A stretch of DNA of 64,000 nt from Dielma sp000508965 (GCA_000508965.1 BAHV02000017.1:1-64000), one strand, 5' to 3'. Counted from the first letter of the stretch, positions 1-8,454 are shown. The notes: a model not told the origin generated them from the letters alone. Numbers and translations: made by a program.

Positions 1-169
1 CCGTAAAAGCTTATAATTCAGGGGTTATTTGCTGATTAATAATTATCTTATGATAAATCATTCTTTAAAATAATCTTTCTTTATCACTTTGAATCTTTAT
101 TTAATAAATTATAAACGATTCTGGTTCTGTATCAGAGTATCATCCTTCAAAGCTTTATATATTATAAAA

Positions 170-193
170 AAAAGAGATAGCGATTATCTCTTA
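170..193 (-). terminator. Intrinsic terminator of spx
   Basis: A perfect 8-bp stem (172-179 with 185-192) with a 5-base loop is followed on the minus strand by a run of T (reading 171 downward). It overlaps the spx stop codon. The rest of 1-170 is AT-rich and holds nothing I can name. Confidence 0.85.
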
Positions 194-622
194 AGCTTCT
201 TTACGGCATGCACCGCAGATCTCATAATTCTGACATGTTTCATTGCACGTCTTCGATACAAGGTTGCGCAGTTCACTAGGCACAAAGGATGTGATTTCAT
301 CATCATCATAGCCTACAACTAAATTCTTTTCATTTAAGATGATCGGTCTTTTTAATATAGAAGGATTCTCACGGATAAACTTAACTAATTCATTCAGTGA
401 TAAATCATCTAAATCAACATTCATTTCCTGAAAAACCTTTGATCGGGTCGAAATGATATCTTCCGTACCATTTTCTGTTCTTTTTAATAAGTATTTAATT
501 TCATCCTCTTTCAACAATGTTGTGAAGATGTTCTTTTCCACAAACGGTAAATTATTATCTTTTAACCATTGTTTAGCCTTACGACAAGAAGCACAGCCCG
601 GAGATGTATATAATAGTATCAT
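191..622 (-). CDS. spx: Spx/ArsC-family transcriptional regulator
   Basis: The 143-residue thioredoxin-fold protein matches Spx, the RNA polymerase alpha-binding regulator of thiol and oxidative stress. The N-terminal redox switch CASC is at C10 and C13. The Spx-type block with LKRPI and VGYDDDEI follows near residues 90-110. B. subtilis Spx has about 131 residues, and the extra length here is a C-terminal tail with four further cysteines (C126, C130, C136, C139). GGAGG lies 7 bases before the ATG. ArsC itself is less likely because of the RPI/GYDDDEI block. The gene stands alone. Confidence 0.88.
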   Translation of the reverse strand: MILLYTSPGCASCRKAKQWLKDNNLPFVEKNIFTTLLKEDEIKYLLKRTENGTEDIISTRSKVFQEMNVDLDDLSLNELVKFIRENPSILKRPIILNEKNLVVGYDDDEITSFVPSELRNLVSKTCNETCQNYEICGACRKEA

Positions 623-656
623 AATGCAGCCTCCATTCTCTTGATATCTATTTAAT

Positions 657-685
657 ATTATAGACTAATTCTGCTGTCACTGCAA
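657..685 (-). promoter_or_regulatory. Probable spx promoter
   Basis: On the minus strand a perfect -10 TATAAT lies at 657-662. Upstream, with a 17-base spacer, is a weak -35 TTGCAG at 680-685. The distance to the spx ATG is about 35 bases. Confidence 0.55.
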
Positions 686-739
686 ACTATTCTCAAACAG
701 ATATACAATTTGCGGAATCGATTTCTTCATATTTCTTCC

Positions 740-768
740 TTGTGTTTTTAATCAAACTGGTGTACGAT
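740..768 (+). promoter_or_regulatory. Probable promoter of the trpS T-box transcript
   Basis: TTGTGT at 740-745 and TACGAT at 763-768 are separated by 17 bases and lie just before the T-box leader. Both hexamers deviate from consensus. Confidence 0.45.
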
Positions 769-774
769 AATACC

Positions 775-993
775 GATAAGCAATGATAAAGTGAAGTAGA
801 TTAATGATCGCCTTCAAAGAGAGTTGACGGCCGGTGTGAGTCAGCAGTGGTTATTAATTGAATTGGGACTTTTGAGCTGATGCAGGCATGAGTCTGTAAC
901 CGGTGAGCACCGTTATATGCAAGCGGCTATATTATTATAGCAAGCTGGGTGGTACCGCGTACTTTACGTCCCTGCATCGGGGCGTTTTTTTTA
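775..993 (+). promoter_or_regulatory. T-box leader, tryptophan-specific
   Basis: The leader has the AGAGAG and GGTGTGAG elements of stem I (about 818-840) and the T-box antiterminator core TGGGTGGTACCGCG at 946-959. A terminator hairpin at 965-984 with a T run to 992 competes with the antiterminator. The most likely specifier is TGG at 864-866, after GAAT, which matches the tryptophan codon and the trpS gene downstream. In this family uncharged tRNA binding stabilises the antiterminator, so trpS should be induced by tryptophan starvation. The specifier was assigned by position and not by folding. Confidence 0.9.
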
Positions 994-1015
994 TTTAACA
1001 AGAAAGGAAATTATT

Positions 1016-2008
1016 ATGAAAACTATGTTAAGCGGCATAAAGCCGACCGGAAAGCTGACACTGGGAAATTATATCGGTGCGATCCGTCAATTTGCCAAGT
1101 ATCAGGATGAATATGAAATGTATATCTTTATCGCCAATCTGCATGCGATTACGATTCAGGTCGATCCTAAAGAATTAAAGAAAAATACCCGTGATTTGGT
1201 TGCGTTATATCTGGCATGCGGCCTTGATCCCGAAAAGACAACTGTCTTTTTACAGTCTGATGTGCATGAGCATGCCGAGCTTGGCTGGATTTTAACATGT
1301 CATTCTTATATGGGTGAGCTTCAGCGCATGACACAGTATAAGGATAAAACAGCAAAAGGTGAAACGAATATCACCGCTGGTTTATTTACTTATCCCTCTT
1401 TAATGGCAGCCGATATTCTTTTATATGATGCTGATTATGTACCGGTAGGCATTGATCAGAAGCAGCACGTTGAATTAGCCCGCAATATCGCCGAGCGTTT
1501 CAATAATCGTTATGGCGATACATTCACCGTGCCTGAACCGCTTGTGGAAGAAGTCGGAGCCAAGGTTATGTCACTGACTGAACCGACCAAGAAGATGTCA
1601 AAATCAGGTGATGATGAAAAATGTGTCATTTATCTCTTAGACGATCCAAAGACGGCCAGAAAGAAAATCATGTCAGCCGTTACCGATTCAATCGGCATCA
1701 TTCAATACGATGTTGAAAATCAGCCGGGCATTGCGAATCTGTTAACCATTCACTCAACCCTGACCGGCGAATCGATTGACAGTCTTGTTGAACGGTTTAA
1801 AGGCAAGGGCTACGGCGATCTGAAGAAAGAAATCGGTGACAATATCGAGAAATTCCTGACTGATCTGCAAGAACGCTACAATGAGATTATAAATAGTGGT
1901 ATTTGTGAACAGGTATTGGAAGAAGGCCGCCTGAAAGCGGGCAAGCTGGCGCATAAAAAATTAATGAAAGTTAAAAAACGTGTCGGCTTCCAAATTTTCA
2001 ATCATTAA
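1016..2008 (+). CDS. trpS: Tryptophan--tRNA ligase
   Basis: This class I aminoacyl-tRNA synthetase charges tRNA-Trp in the cytoplasm. The 330 residues are the usual length. The HIGH-equivalent segment TLGNYIGAI is at about residues 15-23 and KMSKS at 193-197. AAAGGA lies 7 bases before the ATG. It is transcribed alone under a T-box that reads tryptophan, and ends at a shared terminator facing the convergent pirin gene. Nothing unusual in the sequence. Confidence 0.97.
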   Translation: MKTMLSGIKPTGKLTLGNYIGAIRQFAKYQDEYEMYIFIANLHAITIQVDPKELKKNTRDLVALYLACGLDPEKTTVFLQSDVHEHAELGWILTCHSYMGELQRMTQYKDKTAKGETNITAGLFTYPSLMAADILLYDADYVPVGIDQKQHVELARNIAERFNNRYGDTFTVPEPLVEEVGAKVMSLTEPTKKMSKSGDDEKCVIYLLDDPKTARKKIMSAVTDSIGIIQYDVENQPGIANLLTIHSTLTGESIDSLVERFKGKGYGDLKKEIGDNIEKFLTDLQERYNEIINSGICEQVLEEGRLKAGKLAHKKLMKVKKRVGFQIFNH

Positions 2009-2014
2009 TAAAGG

Positions 2015-2047
2015 CAAAACAAGTGAGACCCCCACTTGTTTTCTTTT
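2015..2047. terminator. Bidirectional terminator between trpS and pirin
   Basis: A stem AAAACAAGTG pairs with CACTTGTTTT (2017-2042), and a T-rich stretch follows on each strand. It serves the two converging genes. Confidence 0.85.
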
Positions 2048-2736
2048 TATAGTTTAGCCATTTCAAACATCAACACATGGGCCCAGCTGGCAGCCTTCAA
2101 GCTTGTGCTTTCATCGATTTCCGCTCCATCATGAGCATCAAAAAGCATATCTTCTATCCGTACCCGGCCTTCAAGAACCACCAGATAAACTTGCCGCAGC
2201 GGCATTACCTTTAATTCTATTTCTGCCGCATCGCTTAATTCACAGGCATAAATATTCATATCCTGATGAAGATAAAGCGGTGCTTTGCCAGTATTGGAAG
2301 CTAAAAGCAGCCAACGGTTATATCGCTCATGCCACGGCAGTTCCGCCAGTTGATAATCTGGTGTCAGATCCAATTCATTAGGATAAATCCAGATCTGTAT
2401 CATTCTCAGCAGTGAATCCTGCATATTGCGTTCACTGTGTGTGATCCCTGTACCAGCGCTCATCCTCTGCATCATTCCGCGTTTTAATGTCTGTTCTCGA
2501 TCATTGTCACAATGTGTACCTTCACCTTGGACAATATAGGTCAAGATTTCCATATTCTTATGACTGTGTGATTCAAACCCGCTGAGCGGTTGAATTGTAT
2601 CATCATTCACCACTCTCAGCATGCCATAGTGCATTTTATCTGCATCATAATAGTCACCGAAGGAAAAATGGTAATAAGCATTCAGCCAGCTGTTATGAAA
2701 TCTTCCCATTAACTGATGATCTATTTTTTTAATCAT
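2047..2736 (-). CDS. Pirin family protein (YhaK-like)
   Basis: The 229-residue bicupin matches the pirin family. The N-terminal cupin carries the metal-site pattern HSHKNMEI (about residues 57-64) and a second HSE (about 100). Members include quercetin dioxygenases and redox-responsive proteins, and the substrate cannot be told from sequence. Its ATG overlaps the stop of the 42-codon ORF upstream by one base (TAATG), which suggests translational coupling. Confidence 0.85.
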   Translation of the reverse strand: MIKKIDHQLMGRFHNSWLNAYYHFSFGDYYDADKMHYGMLRVVNDDTIQPLSGFESHSHKNMEILTYIVQGEGTHCDNDREQTLKRGMMQRMSAGTGITHSERNMQDSLLRMIQIWIYPNELDLTPDYQLAELPWHERYNRWLLLASNTGKAPLYLHQDMNIYACELSDAAEIELKVMPLRQVYLVVLEGRVRIEDMLFDAHDGAEIDESTSLKAASWAHVLMFEMAKL

Positions 2737-2864
2737 TAGTTGCCGCCAGGTCCATCTTGACGGGGACGTTCATCCGGATAATATTTCAGATTATTATTCG
2801 TCCACTGATTATTGCCGGCATCCTTTTCAGCTGGTTCTGATGTTTTTTTCTTTTTATCTTCCAT
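2736..2864 (-). CDS. Small hydrophilic protein, 42 aa, upstream of pirin
   Basis: This short frame starts MEDKKKKTSEPAEK and ends GPGGN. It is highly charged and Asn/Pro-rich, with no membrane segment or cysteine. A strong ribosome binding site (GGAGGTGG at about 2868-2875) sits just upstream, and its stop overlaps the pirin ATG by one base. That arrangement argues it is translated, either as a real peptide or as a leader for pirin. I recognise no family. Confidence 0.6.
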   Translation of the reverse strand: MEDKKKKTSEPAEKDAGNNQWTNNNLKYYPDERPRQDGPGGN

Positions 2865-2965
2865 AAGCCACCTCCGCCCTTAGTGTGTGCGCGGCCTGCA
2901 TGGCTATGCAAAGGCAGTTTAAAACAAAAATAATTGCAGGATAGTCATAGCGGTCACATATAACA

Positions 2966-3003
2966 GAAAAAGAGTATTCATCATCGAAATGACAAACACT
3001 CTT
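2966..3003 (-). terminator. Terminator after nrdD
   Basis: AAGAGT (2970-2975) pairs with ACTCTT (2998-3003) around a long loop, with a T run beyond 2970 on the minus strand. It closes the nrd operon. Bases 2865-2965 hold no gene. Confidence 0.6.
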
Positions 3004-3012
3004 ATAAAATTA

Positions 3013-5376
3013 TTACTGATGATTCATTTCCGCAAATTCACGGATTTTCCATGCATTACCAATCTTCTCAAAACCATTTTCTTTTATTACAACCAAGGTA
3101 GGTACCTGCATTATGCCGTACTGTCTTGCCAATGCTTCCTGCTCCTCGGCATCTACTTTTTCAAAACTCAGCCTTGATTGATCCAATGACTGGTAGGCAG
3201 CCTTACAGTTAGGACATGTCTTTGTCGTAAACAGCAGCAGCTTGCCTTCAACTTTCTCACATGGAGTCTGAACATCATTCAATGCCTGTTTACCCTTTAA
3301 CACCGAATGACCGATATCATAAACCTTACGTTCGCTGAATTCCTGTGTTTTTCCCTCATTCCAGTTCTGCACCGGACGATAATATCCAGTAATACGGCTA
3401 TAAACCTCCGTCTTTTCACCACAATGCGGGCATTCATAAACCTCACCGCTGATATAGCCGTGATTGCGGCAAATTGAATAAGTTGGTGAAATAGTATAAT
3501 AAGGCAGTTTATAATTCTCTGAAATCTTGCGCACTAAGGCCGCAGCAGCTTTCCAATCCGGCAGCTTTTCACCTAAGAACGCATGGAAAACGGTGCCTGA
3601 TGTATAAAGTGTCTGCAGTTCGTCCTGAATATCCAGTGCTTCAAAAATATCCTCTGTATAACCGACCGGCAGATGTGAGCTGTTGGTATAATAAGGCTTC
3701 GCATCATTTTCAGTAGCCGTGATAATATCCGGATATAATTCTTTATCATGCTTCGCTAAACGATACGTTGTCGATTCCGCCGGTGTTGCCTCAAGGTTGT
3801 ATAAATCGCCGTATTCTTCCTGATAAATAACCAGGCGCTCACGCATGTGATTTAAAACTTCCTGAGCAAATTTCTGCGTCTTTGAATGTGTTAAATCCGC
3901 ACGCAGCCAATTTGCATTTAAGCCCACCTCATTCATGCCGATCAAACCGATTGTCGAGAAATGGTTCTCAAAACTGCCCAAATAACGCTTTGTATATGGA
4001 TATAAGCCTTCATTCAGCAATTTAGTAATGATTGTACGCTTAACGCTCAGTGAGCGGGCGGCAATATCCATTAAATGATCTAAGCGTTTATAGAAATCAT
4101 TTTCATCCTTTGCCAAATAAGCGATACGCGGCATATTGATGGTTACTACTCCGACTGAACCGGTACTTTCGCCGCTGCCGAAGAAACCGCCTGATTTACG
4201 GCGCAGTTCTCTTAAATCAAGACGCAGACGGCAGCACATACTGCGCACATCACTAGGTTCCATATCACTGTTTACATAATTGGAGAAATAAGGAGTCCCG
4301 TATTTTGATGTCATTTCAAATAACAGCTTGTTGTTTTCTGTCTCTGACCAGTCAAAATCACGAGTGATTGAATAAGTTGGAATCGGGTATTGGAATCCGC
4401 GGCCATTGGCGTCACCCTCAATCATGATTTCAATGAATGCCTTATTAATCATATCCATTTCTTTCTGACAGTCTTTATATTTAAAATCCATTTCCTTGCC
4501 GCCGATCAGGGCTTGCTGTTCAGCAAGATCCTTTGGCACTGTCCAATCCAAGGTAATATTTGAGAATGGTGCCTGAGTTCCCCAGCGGCTTGGTGTATTT
4601 ACACCATAAACAAACGATTCAATACATTTTTTTACATTCTCATAACTCAAATCATCAACCTTTACATACGGTGCTAAATAAGTATCAAAGGATGAGAAGG
4701 CCTGTGCGCCTGCCCATTCATTCTGCATTATGCCTAAAAAGTTAACCATCTGATTGCATAAGGATGCCAGATGTCTTGCCGGTTTTGATGTAATTTTACC
4801 GGTAACCCCACCCAGTCCTTCGCAGATCAATTGACGCAGTGACCAACCTGCGCAGTAGCCTGTCAGCATCGATAAGTCATGGAGATGCATCTCTCCGCTG
4901 CGATGTGCATTGGCAATCTCCTCATCATAAATTTCTGAAAGCCAGTAGTTAGCGGTAATCGCGCCGGAATTGCTTAAGATCAAACCGCCGACAGAATAAG
5001 TTACTGTTGAATTTTCCTTAACCCGCCAGTCTGAAACCTTCACATAGCTGTCTACCAGTTCCTTATAGTCAAGAATCGTCGATTTCATGTTGCGGATTTT
5101 CTGACGCTGTTTACGATAAAGAATATAAGCTTTCGCTACATCGGCATAACCTGCCTGAATCAAAACAGCCTCAACGCTGTCCTGAATCGCTTCTACCTGA
5201 ATCTTATCATCAATGATCTTACTTTCAAAATCGGCCGCTACATGCAGTGCCAGCATTTCGATGACACTTGGATGATACTGTTTTTTCTGTGCGTCAAACG
5301 CCTTTGTGATGGCAGCGCAAATCTTTTTTAAATCAAACTCCGCAATACTGCCGTCCCTCTTAATTACCTGATACAT
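3013..5376 (-). CDS. nrdD: Anaerobic ribonucleoside-triphosphate reductase with C-terminal thioredoxin-like domain
   Basis: This is a class III ribonucleotide reductase, a glycyl-radical enzyme making dNTPs without oxygen. I start it at 5376 (MYQVIKRDG) because AAAGGAAAGG lies upstream; the longer frame to 5511 runs into the activase gene. It has 787 residues against about 700-750 for the family. An N-terminal ATP-cone comes first, then the barrel. A zinc site (CRNH...CPHC) lies before the glycyl-radical segment RITGYY (G664). After it, residues about 710-787 form a thioredoxin/glutaredoxin-like domain with CPNC (C721, C724). In this family formate or a small redoxin supplies electrons. The fused domain suggests the redoxin-dependent type. 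Confidence 0.95.
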   Translation of the reverse strand: MYQVIKRDGSIAEFDLKKICAAITKAFDAQKKQYHPSVIEMLALHVAADFESKIIDDKIQVEAIQDSVEAVLIQAGYADVAKAYILYRKQRQKIRNMKSTILDYKELVDSYVKVSDWRVKENSTVTYSVGGLILSNSGAITANYWLSEIYDEEIANAHRSGEMHLHDLSMLTGYCAGWSLRQLICEGLGGVTGKITSKPARHLASLCNQMVNFLGIMQNEWAGAQAFSSFDTYLAPYVKVDDLSYENVKKCIESFVYGVNTPSRWGTQAPFSNITLDWTVPKDLAEQQALIGGKEMDFKYKDCQKEMDMINKAFIEIMIEGDANGRGFQYPIPTYSITRDFDWSETENNKLLFEMTSKYGTPYFSNYVNSDMEPSDVRSMCCRLRLDLRELRRKSGGFFGSGESTGSVGVVTINMPRIAYLAKDENDFYKRLDHLMDIAARSLSVKRTIITKLLNEGLYPYTKRYLGSFENHFSTIGLIGMNEVGLNANWLRADLTHSKTQKFAQEVLNHMRERLVIYQEEYGDLYNLEATPAESTTYRLAKHDKELYPDIITATENDAKPYYTNSSHLPVGYTEDIFEALDIQDELQTLYTSGTVFHAFLGEKLPDWKAAAALVRKISENYKLPYYTISPTYSICRNHGYISGEVYECPHCGEKTEVYSRITGYYRPVQNWNEGKTQEFSERKVYDIGHSVLKGKQALNDVQTPCEKVEGKLLLFTTKTCPNCKAAYQSLDQSRLSFEKVDAEEQEALARQYGIMQVPTLVVIKENGFEKIGNAWKIREFAEMNHQ

Positions 5377-5401
5377 AGTTATTTCCCTTTCCTTTCCGCC
5401 T

Positions 5402-6535
5402 TTATAACCCACGCACCTGCGTGTTAGGTACAAATTTTCTGGCTGCTTCACACAGCTTTTGCATTTCATCAGCCTCATAGCCGTGCAGCCCCTTTTGAAT
5501 GACTCGTTCACTGTCTACAAAGGCTTGCAGATAATACGCTTTAGCGCCCTTCAGCCATTCAGCAGCGGCGCTGATTTCTTTTTCACTGTGAAAATCCCTG
5601 ACAACCGTGGTTCTAAATTCATAATCAAGATCACCGTGAAGCAAAAAGTCAACACTTTCCTCAATCGGTGATAAATCAAAGCTTTCAAGACCAATCGTCT
5701 TGGCGTAATGAGCTTTGTCATTTTTTATATCCATCGCGACATAGTCAATTAAACCTGCTGCTGCATATTTTTTTAAAAGCTTAGGATAGCTCCCATTAGT
5801 GTCTACTTTAACCTTATATCCCAATGCCTTTAGTTTATATAAGAAAGGCTCCAATTCTTCATGCAAGAACGGCTCCCCGCCGCTGATACAGATACCGTCT
5901 AATGTTTTCTGCCGTTGTTTCAGAAAGCTTTCCAAATCATCACCATTGATTTCAGAAAGATCTTCCGGCAGAAAAACCAGATCCGCATTCTGACAGAAAG
6001 GACAGCGGAAGTTACAGCCGCCGGTAAACAGTGTTGATGCCAGCTGACCGGGGTAATCCAATAAGGTAAGCTTCTGCATGCCGAAGATTTTCAGCTGATT
6101 GCATGGCTGAGTAACTGCCGACGCATTGGCAATCAGCTTCGCCTGTACACACTCCGCCAGCTGCAGCTCTTCGTCACTTAAGCCTTGTGTGATTTTCTCC
6201 CACCATTCCTGGCGAACAAGATAGATCTCCGGAATGATTTTCTTCGTCTTATCACACGTATATAGATGTTTAATGCGCTTATCTTTTTCATTTGCCGCGG
6301 TTGTGATATAGCCTTCCGCCTCTAAGCGCTGAATACCCTTTGTTACCGTTCCTTTATCAAAACCGCCCATCAGCGACAGATCCGACATCGTAATGCCTTC
6401 ATGTTCATAAATCAGAATCAAAAACTGAAGCTGACCGGCACCGATCTGATATAAATCTAAATTTTTATCATAATATTTCTGAGTATACCGATATAAAATC
6501 GAGGTATTCATCAACAGACTATTGCGTTTTTCCAT
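5402..6535 (-). CDS. nrdG: Fusion of a MarR-type regulator with the anaerobic RNR activase (radical SAM)
   Basis: The 377-residue frame has two parts. Residues 1-about 140 are a MarR winged helix: recognition segment MSDLSLMGGFDKGTVTKGIQ at 50-69, then the wing with DKRIKH. Residues 153-377 are a PflA-like activase beginning MQKLTLLDYPG, with the radical-SAM cluster motif C174, C178, C181. The activase loads the glycyl radical on NrdD. No stop separates the parts, and no ribosome binding site precedes Met153, so I call a true fusion. nrdD follows 25 bases downstream. Operator-like repeats flank the promoter, which points to autoregulation. Regulation by the fused domain is inference. Confidence 0.85.
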   Translation of the reverse strand: MEKRNSLLMNTSILYRYTQKYYDKNLDLYQIGAGQLQFLILIYEHEGITMSDLSLMGGFDKGTVTKGIQRLEAEGYITTAANEKDKRIKHLYTCDKTKKIIPEIYLVRQEWWEKITQGLSDEELQLAECVQAKLIANASAVTQPCNQLKIFGMQKLTLLDYPGQLASTLFTGGCNFRCPFCQNADLVFLPEDLSEINGDDLESFLKQRQKTLDGICISGGEPFLHEELEPFLYKLKALGYKVKVDTNGSYPKLLKKYAAAGLIDYVAMDIKNDKAHYAKTIGLESFDLSPIEESVDFLLHGDLDYEFRTTVVRDFHSEKEISAAAEWLKGAKAYYLQAFVDSERVIQKGLHGYEADEMQKLCEAARKFVPNTQVRGL

Positions 6536-6546
6536 ACAGCCTCCAA

Positions 6547-6605
6547 ATTGGTTGGATATTCAACTAGATTTATAATAGCACCAACTTATTGAACTTTCAA
6601 CCAAT
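6547..6605 (-). promoter_or_regulatory. nrd operon promoter with two operator repeats
   Basis: On the minus strand the -35 TTGAAA (6595-6600) and -10 TATTAT (6572-6577) are spaced by 17 bases. Two inverted copies of an 18-base element bracket them: ATTGGTTGGATATTCAAC at 6547-6564 on the plus strand and ATTGGTTGAAAGTTCAAT at 6588-6605 on the minus strand. They match at 14 of the first 17 positions, and each is itself a partial palindrome. One overlaps the -35, the other the expected start of transcription. Confidence 0.75.
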
Positions 6606-6702
6606 GGAATTAATGATATGAAATGAAAAAAACCGGCTTTTTCTTTCAATTTTTCATACACAAAAAAAGCTGGAGTCACAGCGTTGAACGCAATACATCA
6701 GC

Positions 6703-7090
6703 TTACCGATTATTGCCGCAGCTTTCGGCATCATAGTAATTCATAGCCGCCTCTAAATCATTAAGCTGGCCGCATTCCCGGATAATTTGCAGATGAATCG
6801 TATAAAATAAATGAGCTTTTTGAACCGCAAATTGATTCCGTCTCCCTTTTTTTTCAAAACCGCCGCATTTATACACAGCTTATAGATTTCATATTCAGGC
6901 TGGCTTTTATTGCTGATAAAGCGGGCAAGCGTCTGCCGAAAATTCTTACGGATCATCACATAGATTGTCTACAGTGTTTCATATTGGACACCGCTGGCGT
7001 AAGCTGTCAAAAGCATTAAATTATAATAAATTATTGGTACTAATGCCAGACGTATATCATCATAATTTATGAAAAGCAATTGCTTTAGCG
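6703..7090 (-). pseudogene. Decayed gene downstream of murD
   Basis: Protein-like segments occur in different minus-strand frames. One reads CIPLKQLLFINYDDIRLA and stops near 6969. A second runs from 6959 with MIRKNFRQTLARFISNKS. A third ends at 6703 and contains LNDLEAAMNYYDAES. Joining them needs at least two frame changes, one near the 8-base T run at 6847-6854. No segment has its own ribosome binding site, and the family is not recognised. The frame that appears to begin at 7151 reads through the murD terminator and is probably not the native start. Confidence 0.5.
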
Positions 7091-7102
7091 GTATACAAGG
7101 TG

Positions 7103-7137
7103 AAGAAAAAACCTTCTCATTGATATGAAAAGGTTCA
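7103..7137 (-). terminator. Terminator of the dcw cluster
   Basis: AACCTT (7110-7115) pairs with AAGGTT (7130-7135), followed on the minus strand by TTTTTTCTTC. It overlaps the murD stop. Confidence 0.7.
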
Positions 7138-8454
7138 ATCAGTCGATTCATGAATTATTTTCAGTGCCGCTTCCTTAAACAAATCTCCGCGCTGTTCATA
7201 ATTATTAAATTGATCATAGCTCGAACAAGCCGGTGAAAGCAGGATCACATCCCCCGGCACACTCATCCGCCATGCCTCATTCAGCGCTTCAAACATCGTT
7301 TCACATTGCTTTGAACGGGTAAATATTTCCGCAATTTTAGCTTTGGTTTCACCAAATGCCAGACAGCACTTGATTCTATCATCATAAGCGCGCATTTCTT
7401 CAAAAGGGATCCCCTTATCATGACCGCCGGCCAATAACAGGATATTTTTCGGAAATGAGGCAATACCGATTGCGGCCGCCTGAGTATTGGTAGCCTTGGA
7501 ATCATTATAGAAGCTGACGCCATTTTTTTCACCGACATATTCAATGCGGTGTTCGATGCCCTTAAATGAAGTCAATGCCAGTTCAACAGCCTTAAGGCTC
7601 ACACCCAATTTGACTGCCATCGCACCGGCAATCATCGCATTGCTGACATTATGCATACCGACAACCTTCAAATCATCAAGCTTAAACAGACGCTTGTCAA
7701 ACAGCCAGACACTGCCATCTCTGATACAAAGCGGAGTATCCGTCCGAAGCAATGAGAAGTCAATGATCTTACACTTGAGATCATGTGCATACTGCATAAC
7801 GATCGGATCATCCACATTACGCAAAAACCAGTCATCACCGCGCTGATTCATGGCGATTCTAAACTTTGACGCATAATATTCTTCAACACTGTTCATATAA
7901 TCAAGATGATCCGGCGCCAGGTTACAGACAACGGCTGCCTCAGGATGAAAGCTTTCCACCCCTAACAGCTGAAAATTAGATAATTCAAGCGCGATATCTT
8001 TTTCTTCATCGCCATATTTTAATGCCAGCTCGCTAAGCGGTGTGCCAATATTGCCGGCTGCTTCACAACGGCCATTCGCCTTTAAGCATTCATAAAGCAT
8101 GGTCGTAATCGTCGTCTTGCCGTTGGTACCGGTCACGGCGCCATAATGGAACTTCGGTGCATACCAGCTGGCAATTTCAATTTCTGTATAGATTTTAACT
8201 TGATGCTCGACAAAATAGCGGATAATCGGCACTGAATATTTTATACCGGGATTTTTTACGATAAACGCATAATCATCATTGAAGAGAAAATCCGGATGCC
8301 CTTCATCCACCACTCGGATGCCTAATGCTTCAAGCTCCTCCTTATCAGGAATACTCTGCATATCCGTTAAAGTGACCGTATAACCCTTTTGATTCAATAA
8401 CCGTGCGGCTGCATTGCCGCTTTTCGCATTGCCGATAACCAGACATGTTGCCAT
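7135..8454 (-). CDS. murD: UDP-N-acetylmuramoylalanine--D-glutamate ligase
   Basis: This ATP-dependent Mur ligase adds D-Glu to UDP-MurNAc-L-Ala in the cytoplasm. Its 439 residues are the usual length. The P-loop GTNGKTT is near residue 110, the Mur central signature HLDYMNSVEEYYASK near 183, and the C-terminal lobe has LLLAGGHDKG. The start MATCLVIGNAKSG gives the N-terminal Rossmann loop. It abuts mraY with no intergenic bases and is the last gene of the cluster here; murG, ftsW and ftsQ are not in the window. Confidence 0.96.
   Translation of the reverse strand: MATCLVIGNAKSGNAAARLLNQKGYTVTLTDMQSIPDKEELEALGIRVVDEGHPDFLFNDDYAFIVKNPGIKYSVPIIRYFVEHQVKIYTEIEIASWYAPKFHYGAVTGTNGKTTITTMLYECLKANGRCEAAGNIGTPLSELALKYGDEEKDIALELSNFQLLGVESFHPEAAVVCNLAPDHLDYMNSVEEYYASKFRIAMNQRGDDWFLRNVDDPIVMQYAHDLKCKIIDFSLLRTDTPLCIRDGSVWLFDKRLFKLDDLKVVGMHNVSNAMIAGAMAVKLGVSLKAVELALTSFKGIEHRIEYVGEKNGVSFYNDSKATNTQAAAIGIASFPKNILLLAGGHDKGIPFEEMRAYDDRIKCCLAFGETKAKIAEIFTRSKQCETMFEALNEAWRMSVPGDVILLSPACSSYDQFNNYEQRGDLFKEAALKIIHESTD

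Noticed and set aside
1..170. Plus-strand frame at 89-322
   Set aside because: It lies over the spx gene and terminator, has no ribosome binding site and no recognisable domain.
5377..5511. N-terminal extension of nrdD
   Set aside because: It overlaps the activase gene, lacks similarity to NrdD and contains the ribosome binding site of the shorter start.
7091..7151. Start codon of a short ORF at 7151
   Set aside because: It lies within the murD terminator hairpin and has no ribosome binding site.
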